The position numbers and the translations under genes are program-made. A stretch of 64,000 nucleotides of DNA, from positions 3,608,696-3,672,695 of the forward strand of contig NZ_KV917374.1 of assembly GCF_002019645.1 (NCBI RefSeq). The letters run 5' to 3'. Each line of letters begins with the position of its first letter. The stretch's first letter is position 1. The notes under the pieces are model-generated. The model saw nothing but the letters and a program-made list of their open reading frames with translations. It was not told the origin of the DNA and did no database searches. Source of the stretch: Litchfieldia alkalitelluris. Lineage in GTDB: Bacteria; Bacillota; Bacilli; Bacillales; Bacillaceae_L. Below are positions 44,784-53,058 of the stretch, in pieces.

Positions 44784-45569
44784 TTAAACAGATTTAACCA
44801 TTCCCCCATCTACTAAATATGAATTACCTGTCATGTATGAATTAGCATCAGAGACTAAAAATGTCACAAATTTCGCAAACTCGACTGGTTCACCATATCT
44901 TCCTAATGGGATGTTTGATTTCATTTTTTCCTCAATTTCCTCTTTTGTAATCCCAAGCTTCTCAGCATTTACTTGGTCTAAAAAACTAACTCGCTCTGTA
45001 GCAATTCGTCCAGGAGCTACAGTGTTAATTAAAATTTGATCTGTTGCAAGCTCTTGTGCGAGTGATTTAGTTAGGCCTACAATACCCAACCTAAAAGTGT
45101 TTGATAATAGAAGACCAGGTATTGGTTCCTTAATGGAGGAAGATGCAATATTAAGAATCTTCCCTCCTTGTTTTCTAAGGTATGGAAGTGTTTCTCTTAT
45201 TACACGGACATAACTCAAGAGATTTAACTCAAACGAATTCTGCCAATCTTCATCTGTTAACTGATCAAAGGATCCTGCTGGTGGTCCCCCTGCATTATTT
45301 ACTAAAATATCAATGCGTCCAAATAGTTCTTCTGTTTTCGATACCAAGTTCTTAATGTCTTCAAGTTTCGTAATATCAGCCTTAACATATGAAACCTTAC
45401 CGGTGCCAACTACAGCTATTTCTTTTTGAACCTTCACAAGTTTATCTTCATCTCGGCTCGAAATAACAACATTAGCTCCCTCTTTTACCAGTTCAGTTGC
45501 TATTGCTTTTCCAAGTCCTTGACTAGAAGCTAAAACCAAAGCAACTTTTCCTTTTAAATCTAACTCCAT
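44784..45569 (-). CDS. Divergent short-chain dehydrogenase-like protein without canonical Tyr
   Basis: 261 residues, ATG after AGAGGGTGGAAAA. Rossmann motifs ASSQGLGKAIA (in place of TGxxxGxG) and NNAGGP are present and the Ser of IASSSIKEP is in place. Where SDRs have Tyr-x-x-x-Lys this protein reads SNTFR in LLLSNTFRLG. The C-terminal YMTGNSYLVDGGM is normal. A known SDR subgroup shares this LSN..R form; whether it still reduces a substrate is uncertain. Stands alone. Confidence 0.82.
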   Translation of the reverse strand: MELDLKGKVALVLASSQGLGKAIATELVKEGANVVISSRDEDKLVKVQKEIAVVGTGKVSYVKADITKLEDIKNLVSKTEELFGRIDILVNNAGGPPAGSFDQLTDEDWQNSFELNLLSYVRVIRETLPYLRKQGGKILNIASSSIKEPIPGLLLSNTFRLGIVGLTKSLAQELATDQILINTVAPGRIATERVSFLDQVNAEKLGITKEEIEEKMKSNIPLGRYGEPVEFAKFVTFLVSDANSYMTGNSYLVDGGMVKSV

Positions 45570-45652
45570 TTTTCCACCCTCTTCGATTCAATTCTATTAT
45601 CATTATATATGATAGCGAAAAACGAAGGAAAGAATTAGGATTAAAAAGAGAA

Positions 45653-45874
45653 TTACTTTTCCCCATCAAAAAACTTGCTAAACCGTTTCATCGCCTTATC
45701 TTGTTTCGGTTGTAAGTGAAAGGGATTTTTGGGTTGAACAAAATTTTCAGTATTCATATCAACACTGATGCCCATTTTTTCACCAGCGGTCGACAATGAA
45801 TCATTAATTATACTTTCGTATCTCTCATCCGGATGCGGATTTCTATCATGAAATTCTTCTTCATTTCTTGTCAT
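45653..45874 (-). CDS. Small acidic protein of unknown function
   Basis: 73 residues, ATG after GAGGAGGTGTTTAAACT, a near-perfect ribosome site. Charged, soluble and proline-rich: NPHPDERYESIINDSLSTAG, QPKNPFHLQPKQDK, ending FSKFFDGEK. No membrane segment and no recognised domain. Divergent from ykwB, with the two promoters in the 132-base gap. Confidence 0.62.
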   Translation of the reverse strand: MTRNEEEFHDRNPHPDERYESIINDSLSTAGEKMGISVDMNTENFVQPKNPFHLQPKQDKAMKRFSKFFDGEK

Positions 45875-46006
45875 AGTTTAAACACCTCCTCTCTTTTAAA
45901 ATTTGTTTCTGAACAAATTTTATGTATAGTTAAATATGTAGGGAGAGATTTAAAACAAAAAATCCCAATTTAATTATTAACTAAAAAGGAATTAGGTGAA
46001 AGAACC

Positions 46007-46678
46007 ATGAACAAAGATTTTTTTGTGTTTGACAGTAACATTCCACGAAAAGCTGTTATTAGAAATTATACAGAACAAGACTTTGAGAACTTAATTCGAA
46101 TTCAACATGAATGTTTTCCACCGCCATTTCCTTCTGAACTGTTGTGGAATAATGAACAATTAAGTAATCATGTGAAATTATTTCCTGAAGGTGCACTTTG
46201 CGTTGAAGTCGAAGGAGTGCTGTGTGGTTCCATGACTGGACTAAGGGTCGATTTTAGTCCACAACATCCTTTGCACTCATGGGAAGAAATTACGAGTAAC
46301 GGATATATCACTAACCATAAAAATACAGGAAACACTATATATATTGTTGATATTTCTGTAAGTCCTACATATCGCTCATTGGGCATTGGAAAATGGCTAA
46401 TGCAATCCATGTATGAGGTAGTAGTACATTTAGATGCTGACCGTCTACTTGGGGGTGGTCGATTATCAGGATTCCATCGACAATCTTCTAACATGTCTGC
46501 TGAGGAATATATAGAAAAAGTATTATGTGGTGAGTTGAAGGATCCCGTTATTACTTTCTTGCTTAAGTGTGGGAGAACACCTGTACAGCTTGTAGAGAAT
46601 TATTTGGATGATGAAGAATCAAAAAATTATGGGCTATTAATGGAATGGAAAAACCCATTTAAAAAACTGGCTCCATGA
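46007..46678 (+). CDS. ykwB: GNAT-family acetyltransferase YkwB
   Basis: 223 residues, ATG after AGGTGAAAGAACC. GNAT fold: YTEQDFENLIRIQHECFPPPFP at the start, IYIVDISVSPTYRSLGIGKWLM as the acetyl-CoA-binding motif A, and a long C-terminal extension (SNMSAEEYIEKVLCGELKDP) that matches what I recall of B. subtilis YkwB, found near ykwC. Acceptor substrate unknown. Its 3' end overlaps the terminator of the converging protease gene. Confidence 0.75.
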   Translation: MNKDFFVFDSNIPRKAVIRNYTEQDFENLIRIQHECFPPPFPSELLWNNEQLSNHVKLFPEGALCVEVEGVLCGSMTGLRVDFSPQHPLHSWEEITSNGYITNHKNTGNTIYIVDISVSPTYRSLGIGKWLMQSMYEVVVHLDADRLLGGGRLSGFHRQSSNMSAEEYIEKVLCGELKDPVITFLLKCGRTPVQLVENYLDDEESKNYGLLMEWKNPFKKLAP

Positions 46679-46698
46679 TCGTTCCTTAAGAGCCAGTT
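46660..46698 (-). terminator. Terminator of the protease gene, inside the 3' end of ykwB
   Basis: AACTGGCTC pairs with GAGCCAGTT; on the minus strand it is followed by TTTTTT. The left arm lies in the last ykwB codons and the right arm in the last protease codons. Confidence 0.75.
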
Positions 46699-47480
46699 GA
46701 ATTAATATAATGGATAAACTGATTAATTGGAGTAGCAATTCCTTGTGTTGCTTCTCCTTCTCCTATTGCTGGAATTGTTTTCGCATATATGACACCAATT
46801 ACTTTTCCTTCTTGATTGAGGACAGGACTACCACTGTTTCCTTTATGAACTAGCGCATCTAATCTAAGTGACCCTGATTCATCTTGATTAACGATTTTAC
46901 CATCTATTGCAATCCTGTGGTATGCAAGAGGATTTCCGATTATGTAGACAGCTTCTCCAATTTCCCATGGTTGATCATTAACATTAACAAGTTCAAGAAA
47001 AGGATATTCAAAATCAGTCTTGATATCAACTAAAGCAAAATCAATGGTTGGATCAGACACGATCACTTCTCCCTGTAAAAAATCTCCATTAGGAAAACTA
47101 ACAACAATGTTTGACATATTTTCCACTACATGATGATTCGTTATAATCATTCCATTTGCTGCTATATTAAATCCAGTACCTTTAATCCCATTTCCTTCAA
47201 TTGTTACAATAGCTTCTTTAGAAAGTTGGATGATTTCTTCCTCAGACAACCTTTGTGATTTTTGTAGAAATTCAAAAGAAGGCAAATTAAACATTTTAAA
47301 CCAAACACTAAACACACCAGTAAGAAGTGAGAAAACAAGTAAAAAGACAATCACCTTTACGAAAAACTTCATTGTTGGATTATGCTTATCCTTTATTGAA
47401 TCTTCTTCCGCCTTAAAATCTTCTAAAGATGGCTCCTCATACTTATCATAATCAGTTTCTTCTTCATTCCATTTGTTCAT
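46686..47480 (-). CDS. Membrane-anchored trypsin-like serine protease without PDZ domain
   Basis: 264 residues from the ATG at 47480, after AGGTGATAGG; an ATG at 47510 lacks a ribosome site. An acidic cytoplasmic head (~1-37), one membrane helix (~40-58), then an S1-type protease domain with catalytic His in ITNHHVVE, Asp in DFALVDI and Ser in HKGNSGSPV. The domain ends at residue 264, so the PDZ found in HtrA/DegP is absent. Probably an extracytoplasmic quality-control or signalling protease. Confidence 0.85.
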   Translation of the reverse strand: MNKWNEEETDYDKYEEPSLEDFKAEEDSIKDKHNPTMKFFVKVIVFLLVFSLLTGVFSVWFKMFNLPSFEFLQKSQRLSEEEIIQLSKEAIVTIEGNGIKGTGFNIAANGMIITNHHVVENMSNIVVSFPNGDFLQGEVIVSDPTIDFALVDIKTDFEYPFLELVNVNDQPWEIGEAVYIIGNPLAYHRIAIDGKIVNQDESGSLRLDALVHKGNSGSPVLNQEGKVIGVIYAKTIPAIGEGEATQGIATPINQFIHYINSTGS

Positions 47481-47520
47481 CCTATCACCTAATCCATTAG
47501 TTCTTTTCATTAGTATACCA

Positions 47521-47557
47521 AAAAAAGACCAGACTCCCTTAGAAATCTGATCTTTTG
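47521..47557 (-). terminator. Terminator of the ptsHI operon
   Basis: AAAAGATCAGA pairs with TCTGGTCTTTT (one G-U), followed by TTT, directly after the ptsI stop codon on the minus strand. Confidence 0.82.
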
Positions 47558-47561
47558 GTGA

Positions 47562-49274
47562 TTATAGGTTTTTTTGAACAAACTCAACAACTTCTTCTGT
47601 TGTACCAAATGAAAGGATTTGGTCCTTTAAGTTAGCGAGCTTTTCTTTTGAAAGCTTCTTAATCTGTGAACGGGCAGGTAGAATCGACGTAGCACTCATA
47701 CTAAACTCATCTAAACCAAGTCCGAGTAAAATCGGTATGGCAATCGGATCTCCAGCCATTTCTCCACACATTCCAGCCCACTTGCCTTCTTTATGTGCAG
47801 CATCGATAACTGTACTAATTAATCTAAGAATTGACGGGCTATACGGTTGGTATAAATAAGCAACTCTTTCATTCATACGGTCTGCAGCCATTGTATATTG
47901 AATTAGATCGTTTGTTCCAATACTAAAGAAGTCCACTTCTTTAGCAAATTGATCAGCTAGAACAGCTGTTGATGGAATTTCAACCATTATCCCAATTTCA
48001 ATCTTATCAGATACGTTTGTACCACTTGCTACAAGCTTTTCTTTTTCTTCTAGCAGAATTGCTTTGGCTTGGCGGAATTCATCAAGAGTTGCGATCATCG
48101 GAAACATAATTTTTAAATTTCCGTAAGTACTTGCTCTAAGTAGTGCACGTAATTGTGTACGGAAAATTTCTTGCTCCTCAAGGCAAAGACGAATTGCTCG
48201 GTAGCCTAAAAAGGGATTAAGTTCCTTCGGGAGATGTAAGTAAGGAAGCTCCTTATCTCCTCCAATATCAAGTGTTCTTACAACAACAGGCTTTCCTTCC
48301 ATCTTTTCTAGAACAGTCTTATATGCGTCAAACTGCTCTTCTTCAGTTGGAAGTTGGTCTCTTCCCATATATAAAAATTCAGTACGGTATAGGCCAACAC
48401 CTTCACCACCGTTTGCTAAAACTCCTTTAACATCTTCTGGAGTTCCAATATTAGCAGCTAGTTCCACATGTTGTTCATCACTAGAAACTGTTGGTTCATT
48501 AATTAACTTAGCCCACTCCGTTTTTTGTGCTTCATATTGTTCTTTTTTGGCTTGATATTCAGAGATTACTTGCTCGCTTGGGTCAACAATAACATGACCA
48601 TCCAGTCCGTCAACGATGACAAGCACTCCATTTTTAATATCAGAGGTTACAGTCTTAGTCCCAACTACTGCTGGAATTTCCATTGAACGGGCCATAATAG
48701 CTGAGTGAGATGTACGACCTCCAATATCCGTTGTAAAACCTTTAACATAGTTACGGTTCAGCTGCGCTGTATCTGATGGAGTTAAATCTTCAGCAATAAT
48801 AACAACTTCTTCCGATATCATACTCGGGTTAGAGATTGTAACGCCTAGAAGATGTGCTAAGACGCGCTTAGTTACATCCTTAATATCAGCTGCACGTTCT
48901 TTCATATATTCATTATCCATTGATTCAAACATAGAGATAAACATAGATGCTGTCTCATTTAAAGAATATTCAGCATTAACGTTCTCACTCTTAATTCGAT
49001 CTTTAATCGGATTAACTAATTCTGGATCGCTTAATACAAGAAGATGAGCAGCAAAAATTGCTGCCTTGTCTTCTCCAAGTTCTTGATTTGCTTTGTCTTT
49101 AATAACTTCTAATTCTTGTTTTGCAGTTTCTAATGCTACATCAAATCTAGAAACTTCTTCTTCTGTATTGGTAATATTCTTCTTTTCAATTGTTAAATCT
49201 GGGTTTTCTAAACGATAGGCTTTTGCAAAAGCAATACCAGCTGAAGCTGCAATACCATTTATCATTTTAGCCAT
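47562..49274 (-). CDS. ptsI: PTS enzyme I (phosphoenolpyruvate-protein phosphotransferase)
   Basis: 570 residues, the normal length. The phosphorylated histidine lies in [13 protein letters not shown] (~189), the PEP-binding barrel follows with [25 protein letters not shown], and [14 protein letters not shown]; the acid-base cysteine lies in [10 protein letters not shown]. Transfers phosphate from PEP to HPr, the first step of PTS sugar uptake. ATG after GAAGGACTGTAAATT, three bases from the ptsH stop, so the two are translated together. Confidence 0.97.
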   Translation of the reverse strand: MAKMINGIAASAGIAFAKAYRLENPDLTIEKKNITNTEEEVSRFDVALETAKQELEVIKDKANQELGEDKAAIFAAHLLVLSDPELVNPIKDRIKSENVNAEYSLNETASMFISMFESMDNEYMKERAADIKDVTKRVLAHLLGVTISNPSMISEEVVIIAEDLTPSDTAQLNRNYVKGFTTDIGGRTSHSAIMARSMEIPAVVGTKTVTSDIKNGVLVIVDGLDGHVIVDPSEQVISEYQAKKEQYEAQKTEWAKLINEPTVSSDEQHVELAANIGTPEDVKGVLANGGEGVGLYRTEFLYMGRDQLPTEEEQFDAYKTVLEKMEGKPVVVRTLDIGGDKELPYLHLPKELNPFLGYRAIRLCLEEQEIFRTQLRALLRASTYGNLKIMFPMIATLDEFRQAKAILLEEKEKLVASGTNVSDKIEIGIMVEIPSTAVLADQFAKEVDFFSIGTNDLIQYTMAADRMNERVAYLYQPYSPSILRLISTVIDAAHKEGKWAGMCGEMAGDPIAIPILLGLGLDEFSMSATSILPARSQIKKLSKEKLANLKDQILSFGTTEEVVEFVQKNL

Positions 49275-49277
49275 AAT

Positions 49278-49538
49278 TTACAGTCCTTCACTTGAAAAAG
49301 TTTCTGCAAGTGCTGCCAATGCCTCTTCTGCATCAGCACCTTCAGCAGTGATTTTTATTTCAGCACCCTGACCAATTCCTAGTGACATAACACCCATGAT
49401 TGATTTCAAATTAACAGAACGTCCGTTAAATTCTAAATTAATATCAGAGTTAAATTTTCCTGCAGTTTGTACTAATGCTGTTGCTGGTCGTGCATGAATC
49501 CCAGATTCACTAGATACTTTAAATGTCTTTTCAGCCAT
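49278..49538 (-). CDS. ptsH: PTS phosphocarrier protein HPr
   Basis: 86 residues from the ATG at 49538, which has the proper nine-base spacing to AAAGGAG; the ATG at 49544 is too close. His15 in GIHARPA takes phosphate from enzyme I and Ser46 in VNLKSIMG is the HPrK/P site, so the protein also serves CcpA-linked catabolite repression. Between ptsG and ptsI as in B. subtilis. Confidence 0.97.
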   Translation of the reverse strand: MAEKTFKVSSESGIHARPATALVQTAGKFNSDINLEFNGRSVNLKSIMGVMSLGIGQGAEIKITAEGADAEEALAALAETFSSEGL

Positions 49539-49568
49539 GTTCATTCTCTCCTTTTTATTAACACATTT

Positions 49569-51632
49569 TTATTTAATTGTAATAATATCTTCTTGCTTAA
49601 GGTCTACAGTACCATCTGTATTAATAACTACTGCTTCACCATTTTTTAAATTAGTAAATACGATTGGTGTAATGGTTGAAGTAGCATTGTTTGCCACAAA
49701 ATCTAAGTCTACTTTTAGAATTGGTTGACCTTTTGTGACCTTATCACCTTGACTAACAAGAGCCTCAAAACCTTCACCTTTTAGATTAACAGTATCAATA
49801 CCAAAATGAATTAAAATTTCTCTACCTGCTGCTGTTTCAAGTCCAATGGCATGTTTTGTTGGGAACAAGTTAACAATTGTACCATCAACTGGTGCAACAA
49901 CTGTCCCTTCCTTAGGTAAGATGGCGAATCCATCACCCATCATTTTCCCCGCAAACACTTGATCTGGAACATCAGTAATTGGTAAAATTTTACCATGAAT
50001 TGGAGCTACAAATGAGAAATCCTCACTACTTACTTCATTTTGCATTTCATCTGGTACTACATCTTCAATCTGTTCCTGTACCTCTGTGTTTGGTGATACG
50101 ATTGTTGGAGCAGGTGTTTTACCATCCATAATATCTTTGATCTGTGATTTCAATGTATCTGATTTGGGACCGAAGATCGCTTGAATATTATTACCTATTT
50201 CAAGTACACCCGAAGCACCTAATTGTTTCAGACGGTCCTTGTCAACTGATTTAATATCATTTACAGATACACGTAATCTTGTAATACATGCATCTAGATG
50301 AGAAATATTTTCTTTTCCACCCATCGCTTGTAGAACATTGAATGGTAGTTCACTTACTTTTCCTCGATTTACTTCTGCACCCTCTTGAATCACTTCACGT
50401 CCAGGTGTTTTTAAGTTAAATTTTCTAATCGCAAATCTAAATCCAAAATAATAAATTGGTGCTAAGATTAATCCAACAACGATAACTAGCCACCAGTCAG
50501 TTCTATTCGGTAGTACTCCGAATAAGATAAAGTCTATTACCCCACCAGAGAATGTCATACCAATTTTCACATTTAACATATGCATAACCATAAATGATAG
50601 ACCAGCAAAAACTGCGTGAATCGCGAAAAGTATTGGTGCTACAAATAAGAATGAAAATTCCAATGGTTCAGTAATACCTGTTAAGAATGAAGTAAGTGCT
50701 GCTGAACCCATAATACCTGCAACAAGTTTTTTTTGCTCAGGGCGTGCTTCATGATATATTGCTAAAGCAGCTGCTGGTAATCCAAACATCATAAATGGGA
50801 ATTTCCCAGTCATAAATGTACCGGCTGTAAATTCGGCACCATCACGAAGTTGAGCCATAAATATACGTTGATCTCCCCGGAAAACCTCTCCTGCAGAGTT
50901 TGTCCACTGTCCAAACTCATACCAAATTGGTGAATAGAAAATATGGTGTAAACCAAATGGGATTAATGAACGTTCAATTAAACCAAATACAAATGCAGCG
51001 ATTGTACGATTAGCATCAATTACATAGTAAGAGAAGTGATTTAACCCAGTTTGAATTGGTGGCCATATAAATACAAGTGCAATACCTACTAATAAAGATG
51101 TTACAGCTGTAATAATTGGCACAAAACGTTTACCGGCAAAGAAACCTAAGTATGATGGTAATTCCATCTTGAAGTATTTATTATACATCGCGGCCGCTAA
51201 GACCCCAATTATAATACCTCCAAATACCCCTGTTTGAATGGTTGGAATTCCTAAAACTGTTGCATATGCTGCTGAATTTTCAGCAACCATTTCAGGTGTA
51301 ACACCAATAACTGCTCCCATCGTTACATTCATAATTAAGTAACCAATGATCGCTGCTAACGCTGCAACACCTTCGCCTCCTGCAAGGCCTACCGCTACAC
51401 CAACCGCGAATAATACCGGTAAGTTGGCAAATACAATATCTCCTGATCTTTCCATTACATTCGCTACAAGAACAATCCAATCATTTTCCAGAAATGGAAG
51501 ACGTGCAACAGTATCAGGATTTTTCATTGCATTACCAAACGCTAGAAGTAATCCAGCTGCGGGTAGTAACGCAACAGGTAACATTAAAGCTTTACCTACT
51601 TTTTGTAATGTTCCAAACAAGTTCTTGAACAT
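49569..51632 (-). CDS. ptsG: Glucose-specific PTS permease EIICBA
   Basis: 687 residues from the ATG at 51632, after AAAAGGAGGTTCAACTACG; B. subtilis PtsG has 699. Membrane IIC (~1-400; [35 protein letters not shown]), IIB (~420-500; phosphorylated Cys in [11 protein letters not shown]) and IIA (~545-687; active His in [17 protein letters not shown]). Imports and phosphorylates glucose. Its leader carries a GlcT-type RAT and terminator, so expression needs the antiterminator made by the gene just upstream. Confidence 0.96.
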   Translation of the reverse strand: MFKNLFGTLQKVGKALMLPVALLPAAGLLLAFGNAMKNPDTVARLPFLENDWIVLVANVMERSGDIVFANLPVLFAVGVAVGLAGGEGVAALAAIIGYLIMNVTMGAVIGVTPEMVAENSAAYATVLGIPTIQTGVFGGIIIGVLAAAMYNKYFKMELPSYLGFFAGKRFVPIITAVTSLLVGIALVFIWPPIQTGLNHFSYYVIDANRTIAAFVFGLIERSLIPFGLHHIFYSPIWYEFGQWTNSAGEVFRGDQRIFMAQLRDGAEFTAGTFMTGKFPFMMFGLPAAALAIYHEARPEQKKLVAGIMGSAALTSFLTGITEPLEFSFLFVAPILFAIHAVFAGLSFMVMHMLNVKIGMTFSGGVIDFILFGVLPNRTDWWLVIVVGLILAPIYYFGFRFAIRKFNLKTPGREVIQEGAEVNRGKVSELPFNVLQAMGGKENISHLDACITRLRVSVNDIKSVDKDRLKQLGASGVLEIGNNIQAIFGPKSDTLKSQIKDIMDGKTPAPTIVSPNTEVQEQIEDVVPDEMQNEVSSEDFSFVAPIHGKILPITDVPDQVFAGKMMGDGFAILPKEGTVVAPVDGTIVNLFPTKHAIGLETAAGREILIHFGIDTVNLKGEGFEALVSQGDKVTKGQPILKVDLDFVANNATSTITPIVFTNLKNGEAVVINTDGTVDLKQEDIITIK

Positions 51633-51701
51633 CGTAGTTGAACCTCCTTTTAGATATTTGTGACTCCCAACAAACTTCGTTAAACGTTTACACATTTTGG
51701 A

Positions 51702-51793
51702 AAAATAAAAAAGGCATGAGGAGTTGATGATAAAAATGTACAAGGATAGATTACCCTTATTACATAAATTAAATCATCAAATTCACTCATGCC
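51702..51793 (-). terminator. Conditional terminator in the ptsG leader
   Basis: On the minus strand AGGCATGAG with GATGAT (51772-51793) pairs with ATCATC and CTCATGCCT (51711-51731), followed by TTTTTTATTTTT. The left arm is shared with the RAT, so RAT folding and terminator folding exclude each other. Confidence 0.85.
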
Positions 51794-51813
51794 TGATCGA
51801 ATCAGTAACACGT
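51781..51813 (-). promoter_or_regulatory. Ribonucleic antiterminator (RAT) bound by GlcT
   Basis: The minus strand reads ACGTGTTACTGATTCGATCA followed by GGCATGAGT, closely matching the B. subtilis ptsG RAT. Unphosphorylated GlcT dimers should bind here and keep the terminator open when glucose is present. Confidence 0.85.
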
Positions 51814-51830
51814 AAATTTACATGTAAAAA

Positions 51831-52673
51831 TTATTCAGATTTATTAACCAACCGTTGAAGATGCATTGTTAAATAAATAGCTTCTGCATCATATACTGGT
51901 AACTTTAATGTTTGTTGCATCACTTTAATGACTTTCCACGAAAGATTATAGCATATAGGATATTCCTCTTTCAATACTAAAGCTAGTTTTTTTGGTTCTT
52001 TCACAGATTCGCCATTTTTTACTCGTTCAATAGTATACCGTAGATGTCTTATTAGCCTTAAATAATGAACACTTTCTTTATCAATCTTTATTTTAAGTCC
52101 AACTTCAATGATACTTATTAGCTGATTAATTAGTTGAGAGTATTTATTGATTTCAGATATCTTTTTGTTAACTAGTGCACTATGGATATGTAATGCAATA
52201 AATCCAATTTCACCCTCTGGCATACTAATGTTAACTTTCTCCGAAACAATTTTCACAACATCACCAGCAATTTTATACTCCAATGGATACATCGTTTTCG
52301 TTTCTATTAGAAATGGGTTTGTCATCTCTAGTCCCTGTTGTATACGCTTTATTGCAAATGAAATATGATCTGTTAATGCAACATGGATATGTTCATTTAT
52401 TGGTGTGTCTACAGATTTCTTAATAAAATGAATGATTTCATTCATCATTTCAATTATTTTTTCATCTATGGTAGAAACAAGTTTCTTATATTGCTCTTGT
52501 TCTTTCTCATTTTCAAGAATAAAGATTTTTTCTGCAGAATCTGGAGTGATTTGCTCTCCATTTTTTTTATTAAAACCAATTCCTTTACCTATCAGAACTA
52601 CTTCCTTATAAGAGGTATGTTCGGCAATTAAGACATTATTGTTCAATATTTTTTTTATTGTAAAGGACTCCAT
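51831..52673 (-). CDS. glcT: PtsGHI transcriptional antiterminator GlcT
   Basis: 280 residues from the ATG at 52673, eight bases after GAGG. An RNA-binding CAT domain (~1-60; KKILNNNVLIAEHTSYKEVV, GKGIGF) and two PTS regulation domains (PRD1 ~65-170 with EHIHVALTDHISFAIKR, PRD2 ~175-280 with IRHLRYTIERV and LTMHLQRL). The usual PRD histidines are in place. Activity is set by EII-Glc phosphorylation. It is followed on the same strand by the RAT/terminator and ptsG. Confidence 0.95.
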   Translation of the reverse strand: MESFTIKKILNNNVLIAEHTSYKEVVLIGKGIGFNKKNGEQITPDSAEKIFILENEKEQEQYKKLVSTIDEKIIEMMNEIIHFIKKSVDTPINEHIHVALTDHISFAIKRIQQGLEMTNPFLIETKTMYPLEYKIAGDVVKIVSEKVNISMPEGEIGFIALHIHSALVNKKISEINKYSQLINQLISIIEVGLKIKIDKESVHYLRLIRHLRYTIERVKNGESVKEPKKLALVLKEEYPICYNLSWKVIKVMQQTLKLPVYDAEAIYLTMHLQRLVNKSE

Positions 52674-53025
52674 CACCGAATCCTCAACTCCTTCTAGTAA
52701 CATAACTTCAAGTCAATGTAATCCATATTACAAGCAGTAATAGACCTTAGTCAATAAATATATATTAAATGGAAGTAGATTCCTCAGCCTTTGTGATTAA
52801 ATAATGGCAAAAAAATCGCTGATACCTTTAATGCTTTTTTAAAATTAATGAATAAAGAACAAAAGTGTAACAAAAGATATACACAAACTATACGAAGGGA
52901 GGGCAAATAAATAGCGGCAACTAACAGCAAGAACATACATCATGAATAACAATGCCAAGGAAAAAAACTAATCAAAACTATACTTATAACACACACACTA
53001 CACATACACACCAAGACTACACACC
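52674..53025. other. Intergenic region with an A/C-rich tract
   Basis: No gene on either strand. The glcT promoter must lie at the left side on the minus strand. From about 52985 to 53024 the plus strand is almost only A, C and T with many CA steps (ACACACACACTACACATACA). Confidence 0.6.
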
Positions 53026-53058
53026 AGACCATTAGAAGAAAACTACTTCTAATGGTCT
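53026..53058. other. Strong hairpin after the GGDEF-EAL gene, no T-run
   Basis: AGACCATTAGAAG (53026-53038) is the perfect complement of CTTCTAATGGTCT (53046-53058), with a seven-base loop. It overlaps the stop codon of the GGDEF-EAL gene. On the minus strand GGTGTGTAG follows instead of T's, so it may stabilise the mRNA end or act as a Rho-aided terminator. Confidence 0.7.
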
